DNA of 34,950 nucleotides from a virus, in IMG/VR virus record IMGVR_UViG_3300044858_000527, positions 1 through 34,950 of that record. One strand, written 5' to 3'. The notes under the pieces are model-generated. The model saw only the letters and a program-made list of their open reading frames with translations. It searched no databases and was not told the DNA's origin. A program made the position numbers and the translations under genes. Below are positions 17,278 through 23,747 of the stretch, piece after piece. Position 1 is the stretch's first letter. The number at the start of each line of letters is the position of its first letter.

Positions 17278-17580
17278 TCATTTAAAGAGTCTAGCAGCCT
17301 CATCCTTCTCGTGTAGTATTTTGGTCGTGGCCTCCAATAACTCAAGTTGGGTAATGGCATAAGCTTTCTCGAAGGCTTTAGCTCCAAGGCCGTGAACACC
17401 GGTATTGCCTCGGTGATGCTCTGGGCAGAGACCGATAACAGGGGCGTTATCTCGCTTACCTCCATACCGACGTATATGGTGTATCTCACAGGGGGTGGGT
17501 CCGTAACCAAGATGTTTGCAAAGTATGCAGCCGATGTCTGCAACACTCGAAAAATGTTTTCTTTCATCTTTTGTTGACAT
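17278..17580 (-). CDS. Ref-like HNH nuclease (recombination-associated)
   Basis: From ATG 17580 the protein has 100 residues. It has paired Cys (CILC, residues 18-21), CEIHHIRRYGGKRDNAP (31-47), LCPEHHRGN (51-59) and GVHGLGAKAFEKAY (61-74). The HNH fold with CEIHH...LCPEHH...VHGLG is that of the RecA-dependent nuclease Ref of phage P1 and related NinX/DUF968-type proteins, which cut DNA at recombination intermediates. A TTG start at 17610 is possible. ATG 17580, with GAAAG upstream and a 17-base overlap with the preceding gene, is more likely. It is the last gene of the leftward operon, downstream of ERF and the RecB-like nuclease. Confidence 0.75.
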   Translation of the reverse strand: MSTKDERKHFSSVADIGCILCKHLGYGPTPCEIHHIRRYGGKRDNAPVIGLCPEHHRGNTGVHGLGAKAFEKAYAITQLELLEATTKILHEKDEAARLFK

Positions 17581-17824
17581 CAACCATCTTTCGAATGCAT
17601 TCTCCAGCAATATCTATAGAAGTTAGTTTCTTGGGTTCTATTCTAAGTATAAATCCATCAGCTAAATGCCATCCTAAATTAGCGTCTTTAACAAGCATTC
17701 CAGCGTCCATTAAAGCCCGTGTATGGGCGCCTACAGAGGCTCGCCCTAAACCTACATTAATATCAACTGACATAACTCCTGGGTTCTTCGCTATGAATTC
17801 CAATATCAGTGTTCTCTTGTCCAT
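17564..17824 (-). CDS. Small winged-helix DNA-binding protein
   Basis: From ATG 17824 the protein has 86 residues. RTLILEFIAKNPGVMSVDI (about 4-22), then RASVGAHTRALMDAGMLVKD with a beta-wing WHLADGF, fits a winged helix-turn-helix. The likely role is DNA binding, perhaps as a repressor of this operon. ATG 17824 keeps the first helix intact but overlaps the upstream gene by 62 bases. A later ATG at 17773 has AGGAG very close to it and would remove helix 1. A GTG at 17878 would add unrelated residues. I chose 17824 for the complete domain. Confidence 0.6.
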   Translation of the reverse strand: MDKRTLILEFIAKNPGVMSVDINVGLGRASVGAHTRALMDAGMLVKDANLGWHLADGFILRIEPKKLTSIDIAGECIRKMVDVNKR

Positions 17825-17921
17825 AATAGAAGTAGTAGGATCCGTCTGGCAATATTTTGTACTGCGGTATAGACACACCAGCAGCTCTTAGCGCTAGTAT
17901 AACCTCTTCTACTTCATCCAT
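17763..17921 (-). CDS. Small acidic protein of unknown function (52 residues)
   Basis: This short ORF begins MDEVEEVILALRAAGVSIPQ and continues with KILPDGSYYFYYGQENTD. It has a very good ribosome binding site, AAAGGA, ending six bases before ATG 17921, inside the upstream microprotein gene. The aromatic strand PDGSYYFYY suggests a small alpha/beta fold. It resembles small acidic proteins of phage early regions, but I recognise no family. Its 3' end overlaps the winged-helix gene by 62 bases in another frame. Confidence 0.55.
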   Translation of the reverse strand: MDEVEEVILALRAAGVSIPQYKILPDGSYYFYYGQENTDIGIHSEEPRSYVS

Positions 17922-18079
17922 GGTCTGTTCCTTTTGGCTTGAGCGCAAAGCTTTTGTACTTCAATGGGATCCTGTTTTGATACCTCAGCACAGGCGTAAA
18001 CTGACGGCTCCACATGCGTGTTTAAAACCCACGCAAATAGAGCTATCAAGAATGCAGTGCAAAATAATAGTATGTTCAC
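17909..18079 (-). CDS. Single-pass membrane microprotein (56 residues)
   Basis: The ORF starts at GTG 18079, overlapping the upstream stop as GTGA, and runs to TAG 17909, overlapping the next gene by 13 bases. An N-terminal membrane helix (NILLFCTAFLIALFAWVLN, residues 2-20) is followed by VYACAEVSKQDPIEVQKLC and a basic end. The VYAC-x-EV...DP-x-(E/D)VQK-x-C pattern recalls small membrane proteins I have seen in aquatic phage genomes. The two Cys flanking the DPIEVQK segment could pair in the periplasm. It is likely an envelope-associated early protein; its function is unknown. Confidence 0.6.
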   Translation of the reverse strand: MNILLFCTAFLIALFAWVLNTHVEPSVYACAEVSKQDPIEVQKLCAQAKRNRPWMK

Positions 18080-18366
18080 ATGTAGTTCTTTTTACTTGTT
18101 GCCTGACGGAACATATCAAGCGGATATGACCTTAAATCACCATCATTCCATTGGATAAATACCCGCCCGCTTTCGGCTGCCCAACACCCTATCAGTGACT
18201 TGCCATTGCTGATATAAGTATAAGCAATAAAAGTGTTCGGAATACTAGTGCATTTTACATCCGTCAAAGCAATACTTCCACCGCCAGCGTTAACAGCCTC
18301 AGCTACTACGGCTGCGTTTACGTTTAGGGACAATGTCAACAATGCCACCAGTAACAATCTTTTCAT
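18076..18366 (-). CDS. Secreted (Sec signal) protein of unknown function
   Basis: This 96-residue protein has a clear signal peptide, MKRLLLVALLTLSLNVNAAV, with cleavage likely after NA or AA near residue 18-19. The mature part has two Cys (KCTSIPNTF, GCWAAESG) and a small beta-rich domain ending WNDGDLRSYPLDMF. GAGGAG lies upstream of ATG 18366. The start codon and whole signal peptide are encoded inside the 3' part of the upstream gene, a 68-base overlap. It probably acts in the periplasm. A phage-carried exported protein could alter the envelope or exclude other phages, but that is speculation. Confidence 0.65.
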   Translation of the reverse strand: MKRLLLVALLTLSLNVNAAVVAEAVNAGGGSIALTDVKCTSIPNTFIAYTYISNGKSLIGCWAAESGRVFIQWNDGDLRSYPLDMFRQATSKKNYM

Positions 18367-18484
18367 TTTCCAACTCCTCTATAAGTTCGTCTGCCAGTTT
18401 GACTGCTCCAGCGGGGTTTCCACAATTAACTAGCGCAAAACAAGAAGCTAAAAAACGCATGTATTCTTTGTCTTTATTTTCCAT
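18299..18484 (-). CDS. Small hypothetical protein (61 residues) with basic tail
   Basis: It starts at ATG 18484 with GGAG four bases upstream and overlaps the preceding gene by 11 bases. The core YMRFLASCFALVNCGNPAGA then VKLADELIEELENE is helical and resembles a common phage early-protein type. The final residues (PKRKRSRSS) are strongly basic and lie in the stretch shared with the secreted-protein gene. Function unknown; the charged tail could bind nucleic acid. Confidence 0.5.
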   Translation of the reverse strand: MENKDKEYMRFLASCFALVNCGNPAGAVKLADELIEELENEKIVTGGIVDIVPKRKRSRSS

Positions 18485-18761
18485 TTTGCTCCAGCATATT
18501 AATGCTCTCCACTAATATATCGCTTAGCCTGTCGTTGCCAATCAACAAAATAGAAGATTCTTTGGTATCACGAATTACCTTACAGGCATCTCGCAATCCC
18601 TTGTTATAACCACTATTAAATTGATCCATGCCTTCTAAGGCTACAATCAACGCATCTCTAATAAAAGAAGATGCCGTGCGGTCTGCCTTTGACATCTCTT
18701 TTAGTCTGGTGACATGCTCAATTGGTAAATACAAGCTATAGGGAACTAGTTTGCTTTCCAT
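18474..18761 (-). CDS. Ribbon-helix-helix-like DNA-binding protein
   Basis: In this 95-residue protein the N-terminus VPYSLYLPIEHVTRLKEMSK then TASSFIRDALIVALEG fits a ribbon-helix-helix (CopG/Arc) domain: one strand (about residues 5-12) followed by two helices. The rest is helical and may dimerise. It likely represses or tunes transcription in the early operon. GGAG lies eight bases before ATG. The operon therefore carries two small DNA-binding proteins (this one and the winged-helix protein) besides the sigma-like regulator. Confidence 0.6.
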   Translation of the reverse strand: MESKLVPYSLYLPIEHVTRLKEMSKADRTASSFIRDALIVALEGMDQFNSGYNKGLRDACKVIRDTKESSILLIGNDRLSDILVESINMLEQNGK

Positions 18762-19162
18762 GCTTTGAACTCCTCATTTAATCGCTCGAACATAGCTCTA
18801 GCTTTCATATTAGTTTTAATGTCTGCACGGGACTCTATGTTTAAATAAGCACATAACCAATCCTTTGCAGCCTCTTCGCTTCTCTCAAACAAGTAACCAT
18901 GCTCATGCAAGAAGTCCCAGAACTGGCGATCTCTGCAAATAATTCCAGCTACTTTGACAGCTTGGGATCCAGCAAAATCTTGACGATCCATTGGCTCCTC
19001 GTTGTCAGCAAGGCGAACCATAACCACCATGTACCTAGAGCCTACAAAGTCCCTTAGAATCTCATCAGGGCTTTCATCTGGATGGATGGCAAGCGTTAGT
19101 ACATGGCCGTCTTTAGTCTGCTTGAGAGCTACCTTCTTGGCTTCAAACTGACTGGTTTCCAT
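18746..19162 (-). CDS. Hypothetical phage protein (138 residues)
   Basis: The sequence begins METSQFEAKKVALKQTKDGH, with beta strands VLTLAIHP and YMVVMVRLADNEE. A middle segment GIICRDRQFWDFLHEHGYLF and a helical C-terminus follow, with ...EFKAWKAN at the end. Such proteins lie near single-strand annealing genes in several phages, but I cannot name a family or activity. The start follows the preceding TAA without a gap, and the end overlaps the ribbon-helix-helix gene by 16 bases. Confidence 0.5.
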   Translation of the reverse strand: METSQFEAKKVALKQTKDGHVLTLAIHPDESPDEILRDFVGSRYMVVMVRLADNEEPMDRQDFAGSQAVKVAGIICRDRQFWDFLHEHGYLFERSEEAAKDWLCAYLNIESRADIKTNMKARAMFERLNEEFKAWKAN

Positions 19163-19441
19163 TTATAGTTTTCCTGTAATCAAAAACTTTAAACGGTCAA
19201 CAAAAGTAAAACTAGAGTCAAGGCGGATAACTTTCTTAAAGTCCTCCACAACCTCCTTAAGAGATTCATTTTCTTTCATCTCAGTAGCCAATGCTTCTTG
19301 AAGTCGCTTAGCAAGTTTTTCCCAATCTGTTGGTGGTGGAACCCAGCCTTCACTACTAACTGTCTTGTTTTTAGATCCTGCTGGACGACCACGCTTTTTT
19401 TGAGTCTTAGCAATGACCGCTGTTTTTTTAGTTATGCCCAT
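19163..19441 (-). CDS. Small protein with AT-hook-like N-terminus and coiled coil
   Basis: The 92 residues begin with Lys-rich MGITKKTAVIAKTQKKRGRP, and RGRPAGSKNK around residues 17-26 resembles an AT-hook (core RGRP). After a Trp/Pro linker, residues about 40-75 form a charged helix likely to be a coiled coil (KLAKRLQEALATEMKENESL). It may coat AT-rich DNA or scaffold the recombination proteins encoded next to it. The AT-hook call rests on the core motif only. Confidence 0.5.
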   Translation of the reverse strand: MGITKKTAVIAKTQKKRGRPAGSKNKTVSSEGWVPPPTDWEKLAKRLQEALATEMKENESLKEVVEDFKKVIRLDSSFTFVDRLKFLITGKL

Positions 19442-19695
19442 GGATCTTTCTCCGTTGCAGATGTTGTAGGTTGATCTTTCTTAACATAAGTATCTACAGA
19501 TACAGAGATACCTTTCTTGCCGGATGCAAAGATCTTTTTCCATGCGGATAGCTTAATCTCTATCAAAGGCTCACCCTTATCCATCAATTCCTTGAGGTAG
19601 TCACGCTCGATCTTAATGTAACCATTCAAGTCGGGCGCCTTCTCAGAACGCTTCTCATCGACAAAAAACAACATACCTTTATTTGGATATTCCAT
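19432..19695 (-). CDS. Hypothetical protein of the recombination module, OB-fold-like
   Basis: The 87 residues begin EYPNKGMLFFVDEKRSEKAP, continue LNGYIKIERDYL and LIEIKLSAWKKIFASGKKG, and end in an acidic tail EKDPWA. The alternating strands and short acidic aromatic tail recall single-stranded DNA-binding proteins and DUF736-like proteins. Its place immediately downstream of ERF fits. This is a weak resemblance. AAGGAG lies upstream of the start. Confidence 0.45.
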   Translation of the reverse strand: MEYPNKGMLFFVDEKRSEKAPDLNGYIKIERDYLKELMDKGEPLIEIKLSAWKKIFASGKKGISVSVDTYVKKDQPTTSATEKDPWA

Positions 19696-19705
19696 TTACT
19701 TCTCC

Positions 19706-20416
19706 TTATTTAAAAGACTTCTTGGTTTTATTAAAACTTACTACTAATTCCCCGTAGAATGTCGGGTCTAATTCTTTAGCTCTATCAAATGTAGAGCGGT
19801 TTACTTTAAAAATGTTATCTACATCTTCTGGTTTAGATGCCAAAGCCAATAGAGTATCTGTCCCAGCCTGTAAAGACTCAAGCCATTGATCTGCTGTGCT
19901 TGTTTTGTCATTGATAACTTTCAATGTCCATTCACCTGGTAAGGCGACCTTCTCAGATAGCTTAATGCTTGGAACTACTGGTATAGATTTAGCAGTAGCC
20001 ACGGGAGTAACTACTGCGTCAGGCTTTTTTGCTGGCTCATCCTTGCCAGTAACTGCTTCAAGCTGGTCGTTTTCCACAATCTCAAAGGCGTTAACCCAGA
20101 GGTAGCGACGTAAGTACGTCTGAACGGCACCCAAATTCTGGACGTCATGGCAACCCTTTAATGCAGCAGATGACATAGGTGAAGTAAACATTACTGAAGT
20201 ACCGTCTTCTGTGTCATTGATCTGTAGGAAAGCCATGTTGTGGTCAAACGATACAACACCGCACAAACCTAATTCAGAGTTGATCCTTTGAATGGCTGGC
20301 AAGAAGTCTCCCAATTCAAAGTAATGGTAGCCAGCAAACTTGTTGTGACCAGACTTTTTTAAGGGCGTATTTTGCAATTTAATACGGGCTTCTTGTAACT
20401 TCTTATAAACACTCAT
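19706..20416 (-). CDS. erf: ERF-family single-strand annealing protein
   Basis: The 236-residue protein contains the ERF signature: LKKSGHNKFAGYHYFELGDF (about residues 19-38) and LGAVQTYLRRYLWVNAFEI (about 95-113). ERF proteins coat single-stranded DNA and anneal complementary strands during phage recombination and genome circularisation. The C-terminal part (about 125-236) is a linker plus a helical domain usually less conserved. The partner nuclease is the RecB/Cas4-like protein two genes upstream, as in typical SSAP/exonuclease pairs. It follows its upstream neighbour by an ATGA overlap. Confidence 0.88.
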   Translation of the reverse strand: MSVYKKLQEARIKLQNTPLKKSGHNKFAGYHYFELGDFLPAIQRINSELGLCGVVSFDHNMAFLQINDTEDGTSVMFTSPMSSAALKGCHDVQNLGAVQTYLRRYLWVNAFEIVENDQLEAVTGKDEPAKKPDAVVTPVATAKSIPVVPSIKLSEKVALPGEWTLKVINDKTSTADQWLESLQAGTDTLLALASKPEDVDNIFKVNRSTFDRAKELDPTFYGELVVSFNKTKKSFK

Positions 20417-20631
20417 TTCATTTCCTCTTTGGTTGCTACTTCTATTAACTTCTGTGTGTAATGCAATACCTTGCGTAGGTCATCAATGCCACCCTTAGAT
20501 CTCCAGCGAGAAATGTATTTCACAATGTTTCCCTCTAGGTACCCAAGGTCGTTAGCAACGATGTAATCCCATGGCTGGATTGCTTTATCTTTGTAATGCG
20601 TTCCACCAACTTGACCATCATTTGCGCTCAT
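20413..20631 (-). CDS. DUF3310-like small protein
   Basis: This 72-residue protein has GGTHYKDKAIQPWDYIVAND near the start and GNIVKYISRWRSKGGIDDL after it, then a helix DLRKVLHYTQKLIE. The GG(T/D)HY...IQPWD...GN(I/V)(V/I)KY(I/V)xR pattern defines DUF3310 (sometimes called SaV-like), widespread in phage early regions. It is often labelled nucleotide-kinase-like, but its function is not established. It overlaps ERF by ATGA and the gene above it by four bases. Confidence 0.8.
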   Translation of the reverse strand: MSANDGQVGGTHYKDKAIQPWDYIVANDLGYLEGNIVKYISRWRSKGGIDDLRKVLHYTQKLIEVATKEEMK

Positions 20632-20840
20632 AGACGAGTTACCTTATGTGATGGATGCAAAAGCCACTTCTTGCCCATATCTTTAATACACTTCTTAATA
20701 GCCTCTTCATTCCTTGCCCGCATTGCCTCGATCTCTGCATCGGACATACGACCATGATAGATAGAGTCGCTTACTGGATGCCAAATCTTAGACTGCCCAA
20801 TAAACTCACGCTCAAAAGCTTTTAACATTTGATCAAACAT
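20628..20840 (-). CDS. Small charged protein between nuclease and DUF3310
   Basis: The 70 residues begin MFDQMLKAFEREFIGQSKIW and contain a middle helix of Ala, Glu and Arg (SDAEIEAMRARNEEAIKK). No known domain is recognised. The start lies inside the last codons of the nuclease gene (eight-base overlap) and the stop overlaps DUF3310 by ATGA, so it is an integral part of the operon. Confidence 0.55.
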   Translation of the reverse strand: MFDQMLKAFEREFIGQSKIWHPVSDSIYHGRMSDAEIEAMRARNEEAIKKCIKDMGKKWLLHPSHKVTRL

Positions 20841-21714
20841 TTACTTTCTCCTTCAGGTAGGTTTGGTACTGATCACACCATTCGGCGACTGGGCAGAATG
20901 ACGAGCAACGAGTGCGGTCTCCTTGACGAATCTCCAATTGGTATTCTTTTCCAGCTTTTTCTAAAGCTATTTCGGCAGCCTCTAGTTCTTCATGAACTGA
21001 CTTTGCTCGTGATGCACCTTCTTTTTTTACTGCATACATCGTGGGTTTTTCCCACATCTGCTCAGGAGTACACAAAGGTAACTCCTCTCCAGCCTCAGCC
21101 GCAAATAAAGCTCCCGAATGTATATGTATAAGGTTGCGGATGAATGATTCTCTTTCTTCCATAGGCCACAAGTTGATGTTAATCACAGCAACTGGTGCCT
21201 CTGGGTATCCTTGACGGGTCTGTGCATCTCTGCGGTTCCAATCACGAATGATGGCTACGATATCTAGCTTAACTACAGGAGCCTCTTTAACACGCTCTAC
21301 AAGCCACGCATAGATGTTTAACTGTTGCTCCCATTCTATCTTCTCGTTCATTACAGACCACGCTCCTACGGTCTTGTAATCGCTGATCTCAATGCCATCC
21401 TCGACAACCTTTTGCAGGTCAATAGCGCCCGACAAATGCCAGCCATCAATCTCGGTGTGAAGGCGTTGTTCTACAATATGATTGGCGTCTTTGCCTTGCT
21501 CCAATACTGAGTGGATAGCGGTACCAAAAATAGACCACATCATCTCAGATACATCGGTCGTAATCTGTTCGTCATACTTCTTACGCAAAAGCACAATGCG
21601 TGGGCTATTAATCAACTCGGTAGCTGATAGGTGCGCTTTACCTTTGCTATAGGTAGGGCGATCCAAGACATTCATAAATGTCTGTGGAAGGTTATATTTA
21701 TTTGTTAGTATCAT
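20833..21714 (-). CDS. RecB/Cas4-like PD-(D/E)XK exonuclease with Cys cluster
   Basis: The protein has 293 residues. Nuclease motifs appear in order: GTAIHSVLE (64-72, His67), GAID (96-99, Asp99), ISDYKT (110-115, Asp112 and Lys114) and QQLNIYAW (130-137). Four Cys (215, 270, 274, 280; CSSFCPVAEWC at the end) could hold a metal or Fe-S cluster, as in Cas4/AddB nucleases, although here all four are C-terminal to the catalytic motifs. The likely role is resection of double-stranded ends to give single strands for ERF. It is coupled to its neighbours by overlapping start and stop codons. Confidence 0.82.
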   Translation of the reverse strand: MILTNKYNLPQTFMNVLDRPTYSKGKAHLSATELINSPRIVLLRKKYDEQITTDVSEMMWSIFGTAIHSVLEQGKDANHIVEQRLHTEIDGWHLSGAIDLQKVVEDGIEISDYKTVGAWSVMNEKIEWEQQLNIYAWLVERVKEAPVVKLDIVAIIRDWNRRDAQTRQGYPEAPVAVININLWPMEERESFIRNLIHIHSGALFAAEAGEELPLCTPEQMWEKPTMYAVKKEGASRAKSVHEELEAAEIALEKAGKEYQLEIRQGDRTRCSSFCPVAEWCDQYQTYLKEKVNV

Positions 21715-21869
21715 TTTTGTTTATCCAACCAAAACTTCAAATCAATCAACGCAATAATCAAGTCATTGCACTTGTCCCAAGAACCAGCAAAGTCACGCTG
21801 TTGCAATAATTTACTTAACTCTTTTTCACCGGCTTTAAGTTCAAGAATAGTTTCTGAATAGTCAATCAT
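21711..21869 (-). CDS. Small helical protein (52 residues)
   Basis: From ATG 21869 the sequence begins MIDYSETILELKAGEKELSK and ends FWLDKQK. It is mainly one or two charged helices. GGAAG lies five bases upstream, in the final codons of the Asn-rich secreted protein gene, whose TAA is one base before this ATG. Longer in-frame starts exist (ATG 21881, or further upstream to 21989), but they run through the neighbouring gene. The stop overlaps the nuclease start by ATGA. It may be an accessory of the nuclease; unproven. Confidence 0.5.
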   Translation of the reverse strand: MIDYSETILELKAGEKELSKLLQQRDFAGSWDKCNDLIIALIDLKFWLDKQK

Positions 21870-21870
21870 C

Positions 21871-22173
21871 TTATCTTCCATAAGGGACGTAGCCTTGGCG
21901 GTTACCTTGGTTGTCGTAATAGTTAACTGTTCCGCTAGGGCTTGGCACTGCATATCCCTGACGATTACCTTGGTTGTCGTAAACACCATTGTTTGAGTTG
22001 TAATTGTTTGGACTATTGTCCCAATTGCTTGGACTGTTATTCCAATTGTTAGAACTATTGTTGTAGTTGTACTGGCTGTTGTTCCAGTTATAGGGACTGT
22101 TGTCCCAGCTTGTTACTTGTGCGGAGGCTACTCCACCTAGCAACAGCAATGCTGCTAATAAACTCCTCTTCAT
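21871..22173 (-). CDS. Secreted Asn-rich repeat protein
   Basis: This 100-residue protein has a signal peptide (MKRSLLAALLLLGGVASAQ, cleavage after Ala18). The mature part is a run of short repeats with a five-to-seven-residue pattern of the type NWNNSP/NYNNSS, followed by two copies of YDNQGNRQGY. The composition is dominated by Asn, Tyr, Ser and Gly. I recall similar secreted Asn/Tyr repeat proteins in aquatic bacteria, so transfer from a host is plausible. Such repeats suggest a small beta-structured or adhesive surface polymer. GAGGAG lies upstream. No enzyme motif is visible. Confidence 0.65.
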   Translation of the reverse strand: MKRSLLAALLLLGGVASAQVTSWDNSPYNWNNSQYNYNNSSNNWNNSPSNWDNSPNNYNSNNGVYDNQGNRQGYAVPSPSGTVNYYDNQGNRQGYVPYGR

Positions 22174-22184
22174 GGCTTCTCCTC

Positions 22185-22331
22185 TTATTTAGTTGCCATC
22201 ATCCATAAGCCAACATTGGCTCCAGCGTATCCTAAGTAACATATAAACATTGCTACATTACCTTTGACTAACTGTTCTATTGCAATATACAGGTAAATTA
22301 AACCTGTTGCAATGATTAAATTACCACTCAT
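22185..22331 (-). CDS. Two-helix membrane microprotein (48 residues)
   Basis: The ORF begins MSGNLIIATGLIYLYIAIEQ and contains a second hydrophobic stretch, VAMFICYLGYAGANVGLWMM, before ATK. Both segments are long enough to span the membrane, giving a hairpin topology. AGGA lies eight bases before ATG 22331. Candidate roles include a holin-like or envelope-modifying protein, but lysis genes are elsewhere. It is short enough to be omitted by many gene callers. Confidence 0.55.
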   Translation of the reverse strand: MSGNLIIATGLIYLYIAIEQLVKGNVAMFICYLGYAGANVGLWMMATK

Positions 22332-22363
22332 AGGGTATGTCCTAGTATTTGTGTTGAAAAAAA

Positions 22364-22798
22364 TTAAGAAAGCTGTGCAAATTGAAAGCGTTTTTTAGGA
22401 ACATTATAAAAATATTCGCCTTCTTTAACATTGCAATTGGGGTTCTCAACTAAATCACAGTTAGTAATTTGATTGGTATTAATCCACAAAGCTTTAGTAA
22501 AGTTTTTATTAACTACAAAGTAGATTGTTGGCAAGTCGTTATCAAAGAGCTTTGCCTTGCGTTCTGGAATATGCACCGTTTCAAATGGGAACTCCCATCG
22601 AAATGACGGCCTTACTTCCACTTCCACATAAATCTTATTCTTACCATGTCTACTGCAAATAAGATCTACTTCATACTTTTTATAGTCTTGGGCATACAAA
22701 TCCCACTCCCGACTAAGAAACTTTTTAACAGCTTCTCGTCCAGGAGTGTCGTACTTGTCGCTGAGCGACTGATCGTAGGTTTTGTAGGCGCCAATCAT
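22364..22798 (-). CDS. Putative PD-(D/E)XK-like nuclease
   Basis: This 144-residue protein has helix REAVKKFLSREWDLYAQD (residues 21-38), then YEVDLIC (42-48, Asp45) and IYVEVEVRP (56-64, Glu59/Glu61). The arrangement of a conserved Asp followed by an ExE strand recalls the restriction-endonuclease-like core, with Arg or Glu in the place of the usual Lys. A small phage nuclease is plausible; an inactive fold or other role cannot be excluded. Its start overlaps the glycosyltransferase stop as TAATG. Confidence 0.5.
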   Translation of the reverse strand: MIGAYKTYDQSLSDKYDTPGREAVKKFLSREWDLYAQDYKKYEVDLICSRHGKNKIYVEVEVRPSFRWEFPFETVHIPERKAKLFDNDLPTIYFVVNKNFTKALWINTNQITNCDLVENPNCNVKEGEYFYNVPKKRFQFAQLS

Positions 22799-23598
22799 TA
22801 TGCACTTCTCGGCAATGTTCCTGAGAAGTTATATGAACCAGTATGACTAAAGCTTGCCCAAGGAGCGCACCATACTTTAAAGCCAGCTTCACGGGCTATC
22901 TTACAAAAATGATAGTCCTCTGACAATAGGCGGTTAGACTCTTCATCAATACTGGTTGCAAAGAACTCTTTAATAACTTTGACTTCACGAACAGTATCTA
23001 CGGCATGGTACATATCGTTAGTGTAACTAGGAACCCTATCATTTAGTCTATCAAACACTTCTCGTTTAATCAGCATAAATCCTGTTCCGCCATTAGCAAT
23101 CTCAATAGGTTCGTTGATGTTTCCTGTTGTGCTGGATATGCCTGATGGAAGATTAAGAACAAATGCGCCGGTGTGTTGGCTGAGTTGGTCTGGTGGAACT
23201 CCAGCTTTTACCGCCTCGGTTACTTGTACCCAGTTGATCTCTTTCTTTGGGTAGATGCCGCAGATGATGTCTTTATCTGCTTGTATCATGCGAGGGATGT
23301 CTTGTGGATTAAATCCAATGTCAGCATCAATAAACATTAAATGAGTAGCATCAGACTTTATAAAGTCATATGCCATACTGTTTCTTGCACGAGTAATCAA
23401 TGACTCGTTCATCATAAATGAGTAGTACATCTGAATGCGATTAGCGCCCATTACACCTACTGATTGCATAACTGCTGAAGCATACAGGCCAGTACACATA
23501 CCGCCGTACATCGGCGTAGCTACAAATAACTTAGCCAGCATCTGCGGTTGCTGTTGTTGTACAAATGGTGCAATTTTCTTATCATTTTTAAAGCTCAT
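22798..23598 (-). CDS. GT-A type glycosyltransferase (DxD motif)
   Basis: The 266-residue protein starts, after a Gln-rich stretch, with the strand KLFVATPMYGGMCTGLY (23-39), typical of GT-A nucleotide-sugar binding. HLMFIDADIGF (about 86-96) supplies the metal-binding DxD (DAD). GGTGFMLIKREVFDRL and SEDYHFCKIAREAGFKVW match later motifs of family-2-like transferases. It would transfer a sugar from an activated donor; acceptor unknown. It lies in a block with another glycosyltransferase, a GT10 enzyme, a methyltransferase and a radical SAM enzyme, suggesting glycan or surface modification. Confidence 0.75.
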   Translation of the reverse strand: MSFKNDKKIAPFVQQQQPQMLAKLFVATPMYGGMCTGLYASAVMQSVGVMGANRIQMYYSFMMNESLITRARNSMAYDFIKSDATHLMFIDADIGFNPQDIPRMIQADKDIICGIYPKKEINWVQVTEAVKAGVPPDQLSQHTGAFVLNLPSGISSTTGNINEPIEIANGGTGFMLIKREVFDRLNDRVPSYTNDMYHAVDTVREVKVIKEFFATSIDEESNRLLSEDYHFCKIAREAGFKVWCAPWASFSHTGSYNFSGTLPRSA

Positions 23599-23747
23599 TT
23601 TGATTCCTTCTTTTGGTCAATATATTGTTTAAGTATACTTAATATGCCAGCCTCAACTAAAACAGCCAGTCCTTCCTTATCAAAATTGACTATGGCATCT
23701 GCTGATCCGTCTTCATATTCTTTAATTACTTCTAATTTAATTTCCAT
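23595..23747 (-). CDS. Small acidic protein (50 residues)
   Basis: The ORF begins MEIKLEVIKEYEDGSADAIV and continues NFDKEGLAVLVEAGILSIL. It has a strand-helix pattern with many acidic residues, similar in character to small phage proteins of unknown function. AGAGAA lies five bases upstream of ATG 23747. The start overlaps the upstream stop by TAATG and the stop overlaps the glycosyltransferase start by ATGA. This interlocking on both sides supports a real gene. Confidence 0.6.
   Translation of the reverse strand: MEIKLEVIKEYEDGSADAIVNFDKEGLAVLVEAGILSILKQYIDQKKESK

Noticed and set aside
17564-17824. Anti-CRISPR-associated (Aca) regulator
   Set aside because: The protein is a small winged helix, but there is no adjacent candidate anti-CRISPR gene with a matching inverted-repeat promoter.
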